Assembly (NCBI GenBank): GCA_902768995.1
Contig: CACXNN010000086.1
Coordinates: 1 to 6,261, forward strand
Source: an uncultured Eubacteriales bacterium
Lineage (GTDB): Bacteria > Bacillota > Clostridia > Christensenellales > CAG-138
Direction: 5' to 3'
Length of the DNA: 6,261 bases
This document shows positions 1-5,923 of this stretch, in pieces. The notes beneath the pieces are model-generated. The model was not told the origin of the DNA. It did no database searches and saw nothing but the letters and a program-made list of their open reading frames with translations. The translations under genes were made by a program, and so were the position numbers. The stretch's first letter is position 1; the number at the start of each line of letters is the position of its first letter.

Positions 1-96
1 CTTTGTAGTTTTTGTTGGCAAACTTATTCTACCAGAGATTCATATGAACTTCTTCTTTTTCTTCTATCCTCTGTTGCACTTGATAGTATAATTCAT
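1..96 (-). mobile_element. Possible left tip of an IS30-type insertion sequence
   Basis: This stretch is much richer in A and T than the rest of the window. Read leftward from 95, it begins TGAATTATACTATCAAGTGC, which resembles from memory the terminal repeats of IS30-family elements in Firmicutes (a TCAAGTGCAACA core near the tip). The leftward strand ends at base 1 with an ACTACAAAG that could be the start of a ribosome binding site for a transposase lying left of the window. No transposase residues are visible, and both short open frames here are compositionally unconvincing. The exact outer boundary and any target duplication cannot be seen. It could equally be ordinary AT-rich intergenic DNA. 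Confidence 0.28.
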
Positions 97-108
97 CTCG
101 AGGAAAAC

Positions 109-133
109 AAAAAAGCCCTATAAGGGCTTTTTT
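109..133 (-). terminator. Rho-independent terminator after the zinc-ribbon gene
   Basis: Six A, then GCCCT, a three-base ATA loop, AGGGC and six T form a perfect palindrome. It lies 15 bases past the stop codon of the leftward gene at 149-712, so it is the expected end of that transcript. Because the A and T runs flank the stem on both sides, it can also stop transcription arriving rightward from the AT-rich left flank, insulating the two regions. Confidence 0.85.
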
Positions 134-148
134 GATACGCAGGTTTTC

Positions 149-712
149 TCAATAGCTGTAGGGAACGTACTCCGACCAGTTGGAGATCAGTTCGTGTCCC
201 ACGTGCCCGACGCCCCGGACCATCAGCGCCAGGAGGGCGATGATGCCGATGAGGATGAGTGCGATGCGGACGCCGCTGATGATGGTGCCGGCCAAAGCTA
301 GCCCGTGGCCCTTGTTCTCCGGCAGCTTCTTGGCGCTGTTGAGGCCCATGATGCTCAGGATGAGGCCGGCGATGGCGGACAGGATGCCGATGCCCACGGG
401 CACAAGGATCAGCGAGCAGATGAACCCGGCGATGGCCAGACCGTTGGTAGTTGAAGGCGCGGGAGCGGCGGTGGGCCTTGCCTGAGAGGAATAGTTGGGA
501 TTGGAGTAGGAGGGGGGCAACTGCGCGTTGGCGGCCGTATACCCTTCGGAAGCGTTCACGGGCGCCTGAGGAGCCTCCTCCACGGTCTCCTGAACGGGTT
601 CCTCGACCACAGGCTGTTCGGGCGCTGCGGGAGCGGCCTGTACGGGAAGTCCGCAGGAGGTGCAGAACTTGGCGCCTTCCGGGAGAAGCGCGCCGCAATG
701 GATGCAATGCAT
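149..712 (-). CDS. Zinc-ribbon membrane protein, DUF4190-like
   Basis: A 187-aa protein of unknown specific role, probably in the cytoplasmic membrane with a small cytosolic zinc-binding head. Residues 3-20 form a short zinc ribbon with two CxxC pairs (C3/C6 and C17/C20). Residues 25-90 are a low-complexity linker rich in Pro, Ala, Glu and Gln, then Ser and Asn. Residues 91-124 and 138-165 are strongly hydrophobic and Gly/Ala rich, like the paired membrane segments of DUF4190-type proteins that often follow such zinc ribbons. The frame is open to an upstream ATG at 760, but I place the start at 712: an AGGA lies 8 bases before it, and the predicted promoter puts the transcript start near 757, leaving no leader for the upstream ATG. 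It is a single-gene transcript with its own promoter and terminator, divergent from ada. No enzymatic motif is visible. Confidence 0.85.
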   Translation of the reverse strand: MHCIHCGALLPEGAKFCTSCGLPVQAAPAAPEQPVVEEPVQETVEEAPQAPVNASEGYTAANAQLPPSYSNPNYSSQARPTAAPAPSTTNGLAIAGFICSLILVPVGIGILSAIAGLILSIMGLNSAKKLPENKGHGLALAGTIISGVRIALILIGIIALLALMVRGVGHVGHELISNWSEYVPYSY

Positions 713-763
713 GGTGTTCGTCCTTTCTGTAAGTATGGAGAAAGTGATCTCTTTCGTCAATAT

Positions 764-791
764 ACTATACCTATTCGCCTTTCTGTGTCAA
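764..791 (-). promoter_or_regulatory. Promoter for the zinc-ribbon gene
   Basis: On the minus strand a perfect TTGACA (plus-strand 786-791) is followed after 16 bases by TATAGT (764-769), five of six matches to the -10 consensus. The predicted transcript start is near 757, giving a leader of about 45 bases before the start codon at 712. This is a sigma-70/sigma-A type site. Confidence 0.7.
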
Positions 792-795
792 GGCG
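776..795. promoter_or_regulatory. Inverted repeat over the leftward promoter, possible operator
   Basis: CGCCTT (776-781) and AAGGCG (790-795) are perfect inverted copies separated by 8 bases. The right arm overlaps the -35 hexamer and the left arm lies in the spacer of the leftward promoter, so a dimeric protein bound here would block that promoter. The arms are only six bases, so chance is a real alternative. No regulator gene is adjacent. Confidence 0.3.
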
Positions 796-826
796 GGAAA
801 AAGCCGTGGCAAGATGGATCGGGATA

Positions 827-835
827 TGGTACAAT
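827..835 (+). promoter_or_regulatory. Extended -10 promoter for ada
   Basis: TGG followed directly by TACAAT (830-835) makes an extended -10 element (TGnTACAAT). The -35 at the right distance, TGGCAA at 807-812, is poor, which is typical of extended -10 promoters. The transcript would start near 842, giving a leader of about 23 bases that contains the ribosome binding site for the ATG at 865. Confidence 0.55.
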
Positions 836-864
836 ATAAAAAAATCAGGCGAGGAGCAAAGCCA

Positions 865-1896
865 ATGAGCAAATACAGGTTTCCCAAAATCGATCTGCAC
901 CTGCATCTGGACGGGTCCATGCTGCCCGAGAGCGCATGGGAGATGGCGGCGGAGCGGGGCATCGCCCTGCCGGCGGACACCCTGGAAGCGTTCCGGGAGT
1001 TTATCGTGGTGACGGCGGATTGCCGGAGCGTGAACGAGTATCTGAAGCGCTTCGAGATGCCGCTGCAGATACTGCAGGACAAGGCGGCTCTCGAGCGCAC
1101 GGCCTACGAGCTGGTGCGGCTGTTGGCCGGGCAGGGGCTTCGGTATGCGGAGATACGCTTCGCCCCCCAGCTGCATCTTCGCAAGGAGCTAAAACAGCGG
1201 GACGCCGTAGAGGCGGTCCTCGCGGGCGTGAAGCGGGGCATGGCGGAGTACCCCGCCATCGATATCGGCGTGATCCTGTGCGCCATGTGCGTCGGCGACT
1301 ATCGCGTCAACATGGAGCAGAATCTGCAGACGGTCCGGGAGGCGGCCCGGGCGCAGCAGGAGGGCGTGGTGGCCATAGATTTGGCCGGCGCCGAGGGGTT
1401 GACGCCCCTGTCCGGCTTCGCGCCGGTGTTCGAGCTCGCCCGTGAGCTGGGCGTCCCCTTCACCTGCCATGCCGGGGACAGCCAGGGCCCGGAGACCGTG
1501 GAGGCGGCGCTCGATTTCGGCGCGAAGCGCATCGGTCACGGGCACCACATCTATGAGGACAGACGCCTGTGCGCCCGTGCCATCCGGGACGGGGTCACGC
1601 TGGAGGTGTGCCCCACCAGCAACATTCAGTGCAGCACCCGTCCCTCCTATGAGGCCCATCCCCTGAAGAAGCTCCTGGACATGGGGCTGAACTGCACCAT
1701 CAACACGGATAACATGATCCTGTCCGATATCGACCTCGACAAGGAGTACGACCGCTGCATCGAATATATGGGCCTCTCGCTGCAGGACGTCATACGCTGC
1801 AACATCAACAGCGTCCGGGCGTCCTTCATGGCGGAGGAGAAGAAGCTGGCCCTGATCGAGGAGCTGTTGGCGGCGTTGGACGCATGCGGATCCTGA
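865..1896 (+). CDS. add: Adenosine deaminase
   Basis: A 343-aa cytosolic zinc enzyme of the metal-dependent amidohydrolase superfamily, expected to convert adenosine (or deoxyadenosine) to inosine and ammonia in purine salvage. Metal and active-site motifs appear in family order: H12-L-H14 in an LHLHLDGS block, the DLAGAEG block at 172-178, H202 in CHAGD, H225 in the RIGHGHH block, the CPTSN block at 249-253, and the metal-ligand D282 in NTDN. Length is normal for bacterial members. The start at 865 has GAGGAG 8 bases upstream; earlier in-frame ATGs at 814 and 826 lie before the predicted transcript start. The oddity is D205, where the proton-donor Glu of the usual HAGE motif is expected. An adenine deaminase or other nucleoside-deaminase specificity is therefore possible. 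It heads a two-gene unit, overlapping the next gene by 13 bases. Confidence 0.9.
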   Translation: MSKYRFPKIDLHLHLDGSMLPESAWEMAAERGIALPADTLEAFREFIVVTADCRSVNEYLKRFEMPLQILQDKAALERTAYELVRLLAGQGLRYAEIRFAPQLHLRKELKQRDAVEAVLAGVKRGMAEYPAIDIGVILCAMCVGDYRVNMEQNLQTVREAARAQQEGVVAIDLAGAEGLTPLSGFAPVFELARELGVPFTCHAGDSQGPETVEAALDFGAKRIGHGHHIYEDRRLCARAIRDGVTLEVCPTSNIQCSTRPSYEAHPLKKLLDMGLNCTINTDNMILSDIDLDKEYDRCIEYMGLSLQDVIRCNINSVRASFMAEEKKLALIEELLAALDACGS

Positions 1897-2759
1897 CCTA
1901 TCGAGCAACGGAACAGGACGCAGGCAAGCGGGTGGAGACGGCCCTGATGGGCCGCCTGCAGGTCTCCCGCGGGCTCCTTTCCCGGTTGAAGCGCCGGGAG
2001 GACGGCATCTGCGTCAACGGGCAGAGGGTCTATTCCACCTATGTGCTCAAGGCGGGCGATATAGTATCGGCGGACGTGGGGGATCGGGAGCCGCCTCGGC
2101 ACTTGGAACCCGTTCCCATGGTCCTCTCCATCGCCTATGAGGACGAGGACCTGCTGGTGGTGGATAAACCCGCCAACCTGCCGGTGCACCCCACCAAGGA
2201 CCCGGCGGAGCCCAGCCTGGAGCAGGGGCTCCTGGCCTATCTTTCGGTGGGGGATTATCCCCATTTCGTGAGCCGGCTGGACAAGGGCACCACGGGGCTG
2301 ATGCTGGTGGCCAAAAGCGGCTACATGCACGAGCTCATGAAGCGCCGCCTCCATACGGACGCCTTCTGCCGGGAGTATCTGGCGGTGGCGGAGGGGATCG
2401 TGGCGCCGCCCTCCGGCGTCATTGACGCGCCTATCGGCCTTGCGGACGGTTCCTCCTATCGGCACGAAGTCCAGCCGGACGGGGCGAGAAGCCTGACGCA
2501 GTATGAGACCCTCTCTACGGCCGACGGCCGGACCCTTCTGCACCTATTGCCCAAGACCGGGCGCACCCATCAGCTGCGGGTCCATATGGCCCATCTGGGA
2601 TACCCGCTGACCGGGGACTGGCTCTATGGAACGCGGTCGGAGGCCATCGACCGACCGGCCCTCCATTCCCATCGCCTGGTGTTTCTCCATCCGCTGACGG
2701 GGGAAAGGATCGAATGCCTTTCGCCCTTACCCCCCGACATGCAACGCCTCGTTCCCTGA
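1884..2759 (+). CDS. RluA-family RNA pseudouridine synthase
   Basis: A 291-aa enzyme expected to isomerise uridine to pseudouridine in rRNA or tRNA. Residues about 12-65 look like an S4 RNA-binding domain (the SRGLLSRLKRR stretch, then the CVNGQRV hairpin). The catalytic domain follows: VVDKPANLPVHP at 92-103, the catalytic-Asp motif SRLDKGTTG at 130-138 with nucleophile D133, and GRTHQLRVH at 226-234 followed by GYPLTGD. Length fits RluC/RluD-type members with an S4 domain, but the exact target base cannot be told from sequence. S130 stands where many members have His; position varies in the family. No good ribosome binding site precedes the ATG, which sits inside the end of ada, so translation is probably coupled to ada. 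A terminator overlaps the stop codon. Confidence 0.9.
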   Translation: MRILTYRATEQDAGKRVETALMGRLQVSRGLLSRLKRREDGICVNGQRVYSTYVLKAGDIVSADVGDREPPRHLEPVPMVLSIAYEDEDLLVVDKPANLPVHPTKDPAEPSLEQGLLAYLSVGDYPHFVSRLDKGTTGLMLVAKSGYMHELMKRRLHTDAFCREYLAVAEGIVAPPSGVIDAPIGLADGSSYRHEVQPDGARSLTQYETLSTADGRTLLHLLPKTGRTHQLRVHMAHLGYPLTGDWLYGTRSEAIDRPALHSHRLVFLHPLTGERIECLSPLPPDMQRLVP

Positions 2760-2785
2760 ACCGCCGACGGGCGGTTTTCTTTTTG
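2759..2785 (+). terminator. Rho-independent terminator after the pseudouridine synthase
   Basis: AACCGCC (2759-2765), a GACG loop and GGCGGTT (2770-2776) form a perfect seven-pair stem, followed by a T-rich run to 2785. The stem begins at the last base of the stop codon, closing the ada-pseudouridine synthase unit. Confidence 0.85.
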
Positions 2786-2848
2786 TTCATACTCATTCCG
2801 CGACTTGTACGAATCTATGACGCAATTTGTCCGCATATGGATGGTACG

Positions 2849-2864
2849 CTTTCGCCATCGAAAG
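2849..2864 (+). promoter_or_regulatory. Small hairpin abutting a ribosome binding site
   Basis: CTTTCG, a CCAT loop and CGAAAG form a perfect six-pair stem whose right arm supplies the AAAG of the AAAGGAG ribosome binding site (2861-2867). The core GGAG stays mostly outside the stem, so any effect on translation would be modest. The rest of 2786-2875 shows no promoter that I would call, though one must exist here or upstream transcription must read through. Confidence 0.3.
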
Positions 2865-2875
2865 GAGTGAGGGAA

Positions 2876-3583
2876 ATGATGAAACGGATGATACAGATCT
2901 TCGCCTGCGTATGCCTGGCGGTGGTCGCTTTCTGCGTCCTAGCCAATGTAAGGGTGATCCACGCGGCATCGTCGAAGATCGTTTGGCCCAACGCGCTGTC
3001 CGACAAGAAGGTGGACTGCATCATCGTCCTCGGCGCCAGGGTCTACGAGGACGGGACCCCCTGCACCGTGCTGAAGGATCGGCTGGACACGGGGATCGAC
3101 CTCTATCGGGCGGGCGTCTCCGACCGGCTCCTGCTTTCCGGGGATCATGGCAAGGTGGACTACGACGAGGTCACCGCCATGAAAGCCTACGCCATGGAGC
3201 AGGGGGTGCCGGAAAAGGACATTTTCCTGGATCATGCGGGCTTCTCCACCTACGAGACCATGTACCGGGCGGCGACCATCTTCGGGGCCCAGAGCTGCGT
3301 GGTGGTCACCCAGCGATACCATCTGTCTCGGGCGGTGTATCTGGCGAACACCATGGATATGGAGACCTACGGGGTGGAGGCGGATAGGGAACCCTATCAG
3401 CGGATACGGTATTTCGAAGCCAGGGAAGCCCTGGCTCGGGTGAAGGACGTGATCTTCGCCGTCGTCCGGCCGGAGCCCACCTATTTGGGCGCGCCCATCT
3501 CCCTGGACGGGGACGGCCGCGTCACGGCCCAGGCCCCCTTCGCCATGCCGATCCTGGCGGAGGGATGGGGGACTAACGATTGA
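2876..3583 (+). CDS. SanA/YdcF-like (DUF218) membrane-anchored protein
   Basis: A 235-aa protein of the DUF218 superfamily, closest by pattern to SanA, an envelope protein linked in Enterobacteria to barrier function and vancomycin exclusion; the biochemical activity is not settled. Residues 5-24 are hydrophobic after a KR-containing start, so it is probably anchored in the membrane with the domain outside. Family blocks in order are DCIIVLGARV (47-56), RLDTGIDLYRAG (69-80), LLLSGDHG (85-92), STYETMYRA (124-132), VVVTQRYHLSRAVYLA (142-157) and GVEAD (166-170). A C-terminal tail of about 35 residues follows. The start at 2876 has AAAGGAG 8 bases upstream; a second Met follows immediately. It stands alone between a terminator and the ddh promoter, which overlaps its stop codon. 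Confidence 0.85.
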   Translation: MMKRMIQIFACVCLAVVAFCVLANVRVIHAASSKIVWPNALSDKKVDCIIVLGARVYEDGTPCTVLKDRLDTGIDLYRAGVSDRLLLSGDHGKVDYDEVTAMKAYAMEQGVPEKDIFLDHAGFSTYETMYRAATIFGAQSCVVVTQRYHLSRAVYLANTMDMETYGVEADREPYQRIRYFEAREALARVKDVIFAVVRPEPTYLGAPISLDGDGRVTAQAPFAMPILAEGWGTND

Positions 3584-3608
3584 CTTTGCCGCGAAAGGAT
3601 AATATACT
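3580..3608 (+). promoter_or_regulatory. Strong promoter for the ddh gene run
   Basis: TTGACT (3580-3585, five of six matches) is separated by exactly 17 bases from TATACT (3603-3608, five of six matches). The -35 hexamer contains the stop codon of the preceding gene. The predicted start near 3615 leaves a leader of about 26 bases to the ddh ATG. No terminator separates the preceding gene, so some read-through is also likely. Confidence 0.75.
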
Positions 3609-3640
3609 GTTCCTATACCAAGGAAAAAAGAGGTACAGGC

Positions 3641-4621
3641 ATGATCCGAGTTGGCATCGTTGGCTACGGCAATGTGGGGCGGGGCGCTGAATCCGCCGTC
3701 CTGCAGAGCGAGGATATGGTTTTGACGGGCATTTTCACCAGGCGCGATCCCGCATCCGTTCATCCGCTGCGGGCGGAAACGTCGGTGTTACCCGTCTCTT
3801 TTCTTATGGAACAGAAGGCAGACGTGGACGTGCTGCTGCTGTGCGGCGGCAGCGCCACGGACCTGCCCGTTCAGACCCCGGAGCTTGCCCGGCGGTACTG
3901 CGTGGTGGACACCTTCGACACCCACGCCCGCATCCCGGAGCACTTTGCCAACGTGGACGCGGCAGCCAAGGCGGGGAAGACGGCGGCCGTCATCAGCACC
4001 GGCTGGGACCCGGGCCTGTTTTCCCTGATGCGCCTTTTGGGGACCTCCGTCCTGCCCGACGGCACGGGGGACACCTTCTGGGGCCCCGGCGTGAGCCAGG
4101 GCCATTCGGACGCGGTCCGGCGCGTGGAGGGGGTGGCAGACGCCCGGCAGTATACCATCCCCGTGCAGAAGACCATGAGCGCTGTCCGCAAGGGGGAGAG
4201 CGGCTTTACCGCCCGGGAGAAGCACACCCGGGAGGTGTACGTGGTGCTGAAGGAGGGAGCCGATCCCCAGCGGGTGGCCCGTGAGATCATCACCATGCCC
4301 AATTATTTCGACGAGTACGACACCACGGTCCACTTCATCTCCGCGGAGGAGATGGCGGCGGAGCATGCTGCCATGCCCCACGGCGGCTTCGTGATCCGCA
4401 GCGGCAAGCTGGGAGAGGCGCGGCAGTACGCCTCCTTGATGGAGTTCAAGCTGGAGCTGGACTCCAACCCCATGTTCACCGGCGCCATCATGGCCGCCTT
4501 CGGCCGGGCCTGTTGCCGGCTTCATGAACAGGGACAGACCGGCTGCTTCACCGTGCTGGACGTGCCGATGGGGCTGCTTTCGCCCCTGTCGGCCCAGGAG
4601 CTTCGAAGGAAACTGGTTTAA
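3641..4621 (+). CDS. ddh: meso-Diaminopimelate dehydrogenase
   Basis: A 326-aa cytosolic NADPH-dependent enzyme that aminates L-2-amino-6-oxopimelate (tetrahydrodipicolinate) to meso-diaminopimelate in one step, bypassing the succinylase or acetylase branches that feed lysine and peptidoglycan. The N-terminal Rossmann fold has VGYGNVGRG at 7-15. The signature VDTFDTH (89-95) and STGWDPGLFSLMRL (119-132), then WGPGVSQGHSDAVRRVEG (147-164) and DSNPMFT (274-280), match characterised Ddh enzymes closely; D93, W122, D123 and N276 fall at substrate-site positions of the family. Length matches the usual 320-330 residues. The ATG at 3641 has AAGAGG 7 bases upstream. It is the first gene of a rightward run; 31 bases without a terminator separate it from the next gene. 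Confidence 0.95.
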   Translation: MIRVGIVGYGNVGRGAESAVLQSEDMVLTGIFTRRDPASVHPLRAETSVLPVSFLMEQKADVDVLLLCGGSATDLPVQTPELARRYCVVDTFDTHARIPEHFANVDAAAKAGKTAAVISTGWDPGLFSLMRLLGTSVLPDGTGDTFWGPGVSQGHSDAVRRVEGVADARQYTIPVQKTMSAVRKGESGFTAREKHTREVYVVLKEGADPQRVAREIITMPNYFDEYDTTVHFISAEEMAAEHAAMPHGGFVIRSGKLGEARQYASLMEFKLELDSNPMFTGAIMAAFGRACCRLHEQGQTGCFTVLDVPMGLLSPLSAQELRRKLV

Positions 4622-4652
4622 ATACGTTTATCATACAGGAGGGGGAACAAAC

Positions 4653-5294
4653 ATGATCCAGATCGAAAACATTTGCGTTTCAGGCTTCGCCGCCGCCCTC
4701 AGGGGCATGCGCAATCCCTTGAACAGCTGGAAGAAGAGCGACAGCACCATCACCTATGAGAACGGCGAGGAGATCGCTAAGATCGGGCCCAACGACCTCG
4801 ACCTCATGAAGCGGCTCAGGAAGGCCGGCAGCGACCATAGGAAGTATCTTAGAATGATCAACGTCTCCATGGACATCACGGCCATGCAGCCCTGGTGGTT
4901 CGAGTTCGACACCTACAAGGTGGGCACCGTCCGCAACTCCTGCTCCAAGATGCACAAGATCCATTCCAAGACTTTCACCACGGCGGACTTCGCCCACGAC
5001 GGCATCGACGAGGTCCCCTATGCCCAGGAGGCCCTGAACGCCGTCATCGGGGCCTGCGAGCAGCTTCGGCTGGACTTCAACGCCACCAAGGAGAAGAAGT
5101 ATTGGCGGGCGCTCATCGAGCTGCTGCCCGAGGGCTACTGCATGCGGGCCACGGTCCAGCTCAACTACGAGGTGCTGCTCCATATGTACTGGTCCAGAAA
5201 GGACCACAAGCTCACCGAATGGCACGACTTCTGCCATATGATCGAGGAGCTGCCCTACTTCAAGGAGGTCTGCCTCCTGGAGGAGGGGAACTGA
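4653..5294 (+). CDS. Unrecognised 213-aa protein, faintly ThyX-like
   Basis: I cannot assign a function. It is a 213-aa soluble-looking protein without signal peptide or membrane segments, rich in Trp, His and Met. From memory it resembles a family of uncharacterised proteins in Firmicutes and their phages sharing the blocks MRNPLNSWKKSDS (19-31), IGPNDLDLMKRL (44-55), a GSDHRKYLR block (59-67), WWFEFDTYKVGT (81-92), NSCSKMHKIHSK (95-106) and NYEVL (171-175). The order of a G-x-[DE]-H-R element, an aromatic helix and an NxxS element recalls flavin-dependent thymidylate synthase (ThyX), but the RHRxxS signature is absent (YKVGT at its place), so ThyX activity is not supported. The AGGAGG at 4637-4642 fixes the start. 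Its stop overlaps the next gene's start by one base, so the two are probably made together. Confidence 0.7.
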   Translation: MIQIENICVSGFAAALRGMRNPLNSWKKSDSTITYENGEEIAKIGPNDLDLMKRLRKAGSDHRKYLRMINVSMDITAMQPWWFEFDTYKVGTVRNSCSKMHKIHSKTFTTADFAHDGIDEVPYAQEALNAVIGACEQLRLDFNATKEKKYWRALIELLPEGYCMRATVQLNYEVLLHMYWSRKDHKLTEWHDFCHMIEELPYFKEVCLLEEGN

Positions 5295-5923
5295 TGCTGC
5301 TCACCGGTAAACAGCCTGCGGAACAGCTGTATTCGAAGATTGACGAGCGGGTCCGGTCCATGACCGAAGCACCCGGCCTGTTCGCCTTATACGATCCCGA
5401 GGACAAGCCTGCGGGCTGGTACTTGAGGAGCATCCAGCGGGCTGGGGAGGCCCATGGCATCCCTGTCTACGCTCGCCCTCTGTCCGAAGGCACGGCTCTG
5501 CCCGGCCTTAAGGCGTATCCCCGCACCACCCCCTGCACGGCGGAGGCCTGCGTGCGGCTGCTGGACTATTATAAAGTGCCCGTTTCAGGCAAGCACGTGG
5601 TGATCCTGGGCAGGTCCCTGACGGTGGGGCGGCCCCTTGCCATGCTCCTGCTGGACCGGAATGCCACGGTGACCATCTGCCACAGCAAGACGGAGGATCT
5701 GCCTAGCATCTGCCACCAAGCGGACATCCTCGTCTGCGCCACCGGCCGGGAAGGGCTGGTGGGCAAGGACTGCGTTCGTCCCGGCCAGACGCTCATCAAC
5801 GTGGGCGGCGACGCCGTCGAGGAGGAGGTCACTCCAATCGTGGAGAACCTGTGCCCCTTCAAGGGCGGCGTAGGAGCCCTGACCACGGCGGTCCTTTTAC
5901 AGCATGTGACGGAAACAAATTGA
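5294..5923 (+). CDS. Shortened FolD-like protein lacking catalytic residues
   Basis: A 209-aa relative of FolD (methylenetetrahydrofolate dehydrogenase/cyclohydrolase, normally about 280-300 aa). The N-terminus aligns over its first ~60 residues, including LLTGKQPAEQL and the YLRSIQRA helix; the nucleotide-binding part aligns from TPCTAEA (79-85) on, with ILGRSLTVGRPLAMLLL (104-120), ATVTICHSKT (124-133), ADILVCATG (143-151) and KGGVGALT (190-197). Two features argue against normal FolD chemistry: I47 replaces the catalytic Lys of the YxxxK motif, and about 70 residues carrying the VQLPLP and DVDGF folate-site motifs are missing in frame between residues 60 and 78. There is no frameshift or stop, and GGAGGAGGGG lies 5 bases before the ATG, so it looks like a maintained gene. 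It may bind a nucleotide or folate in another role. Confidence 0.85.
   Translation: MLLTGKQPAEQLYSKIDERVRSMTEAPGLFALYDPEDKPAGWYLRSIQRAGEAHGIPVYARPLSEGTALPGLKAYPRTTPCTAEACVRLLDYYKVPVSGKHVVILGRSLTVGRPLAMLLLDRNATVTICHSKTEDLPSICHQADILVCATGREGLVGKDCVRPGQTLINVGGDAVEEEVTPIVENLCPFKGGVGALTTAVLLQHVTETN

Noticed and set aside
1..120. Rightward 40-codon open frame ending at 120 as the 3' end of a gene
   Set aside because: Its stop lies inside the terminator stem, and the translation shows no family motif.
1708..1716. NTDN rather than NTDD in adenosine deaminase as a lost catalytic residue
   Set aside because: Asn at the second position is common in bacterial adenosine deaminases, and the metal-binding Asp (D282) is present.
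2271..2282. SRLD instead of HRLD in the pseudouridine synthase
   Set aside because: The residue before RLD varies in the RluA family; the catalytic Asp and other motifs are intact.
1189..2543. Long leftward open frames opposite ada and the pseudouridine synthase (for example 1189-1908 and 1647-2543)
   Set aside because: They are antisense shadows of well-supported genes in GC-rich DNA; their translations have no recognisable motifs and no ribosome binding sites.
3788..4525. Leftward 245-codon open frame opposite ddh
   Set aside because: Shadow of ddh, which has full family motifs on the plus strand; the antisense product is low-complexity His/Gly/Leu.
4895..5293. In-frame upstream extension of the FolD-like gene to an ATG at 4895
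   Set aside because: The extension overlaps the 213-aa gene, translates to low-complexity Arg/Gly/Pro sequence, and the ATG at 5294 has a strong ribosome binding site and aligns with the FolD N-terminus.
5432..5530. Frameshift as the explanation for the short FolD-like protein
   Set aside because: The reading frame is continuous through the junction and the downstream motifs are in the same frame, so the missing block is a clean in-frame absence.
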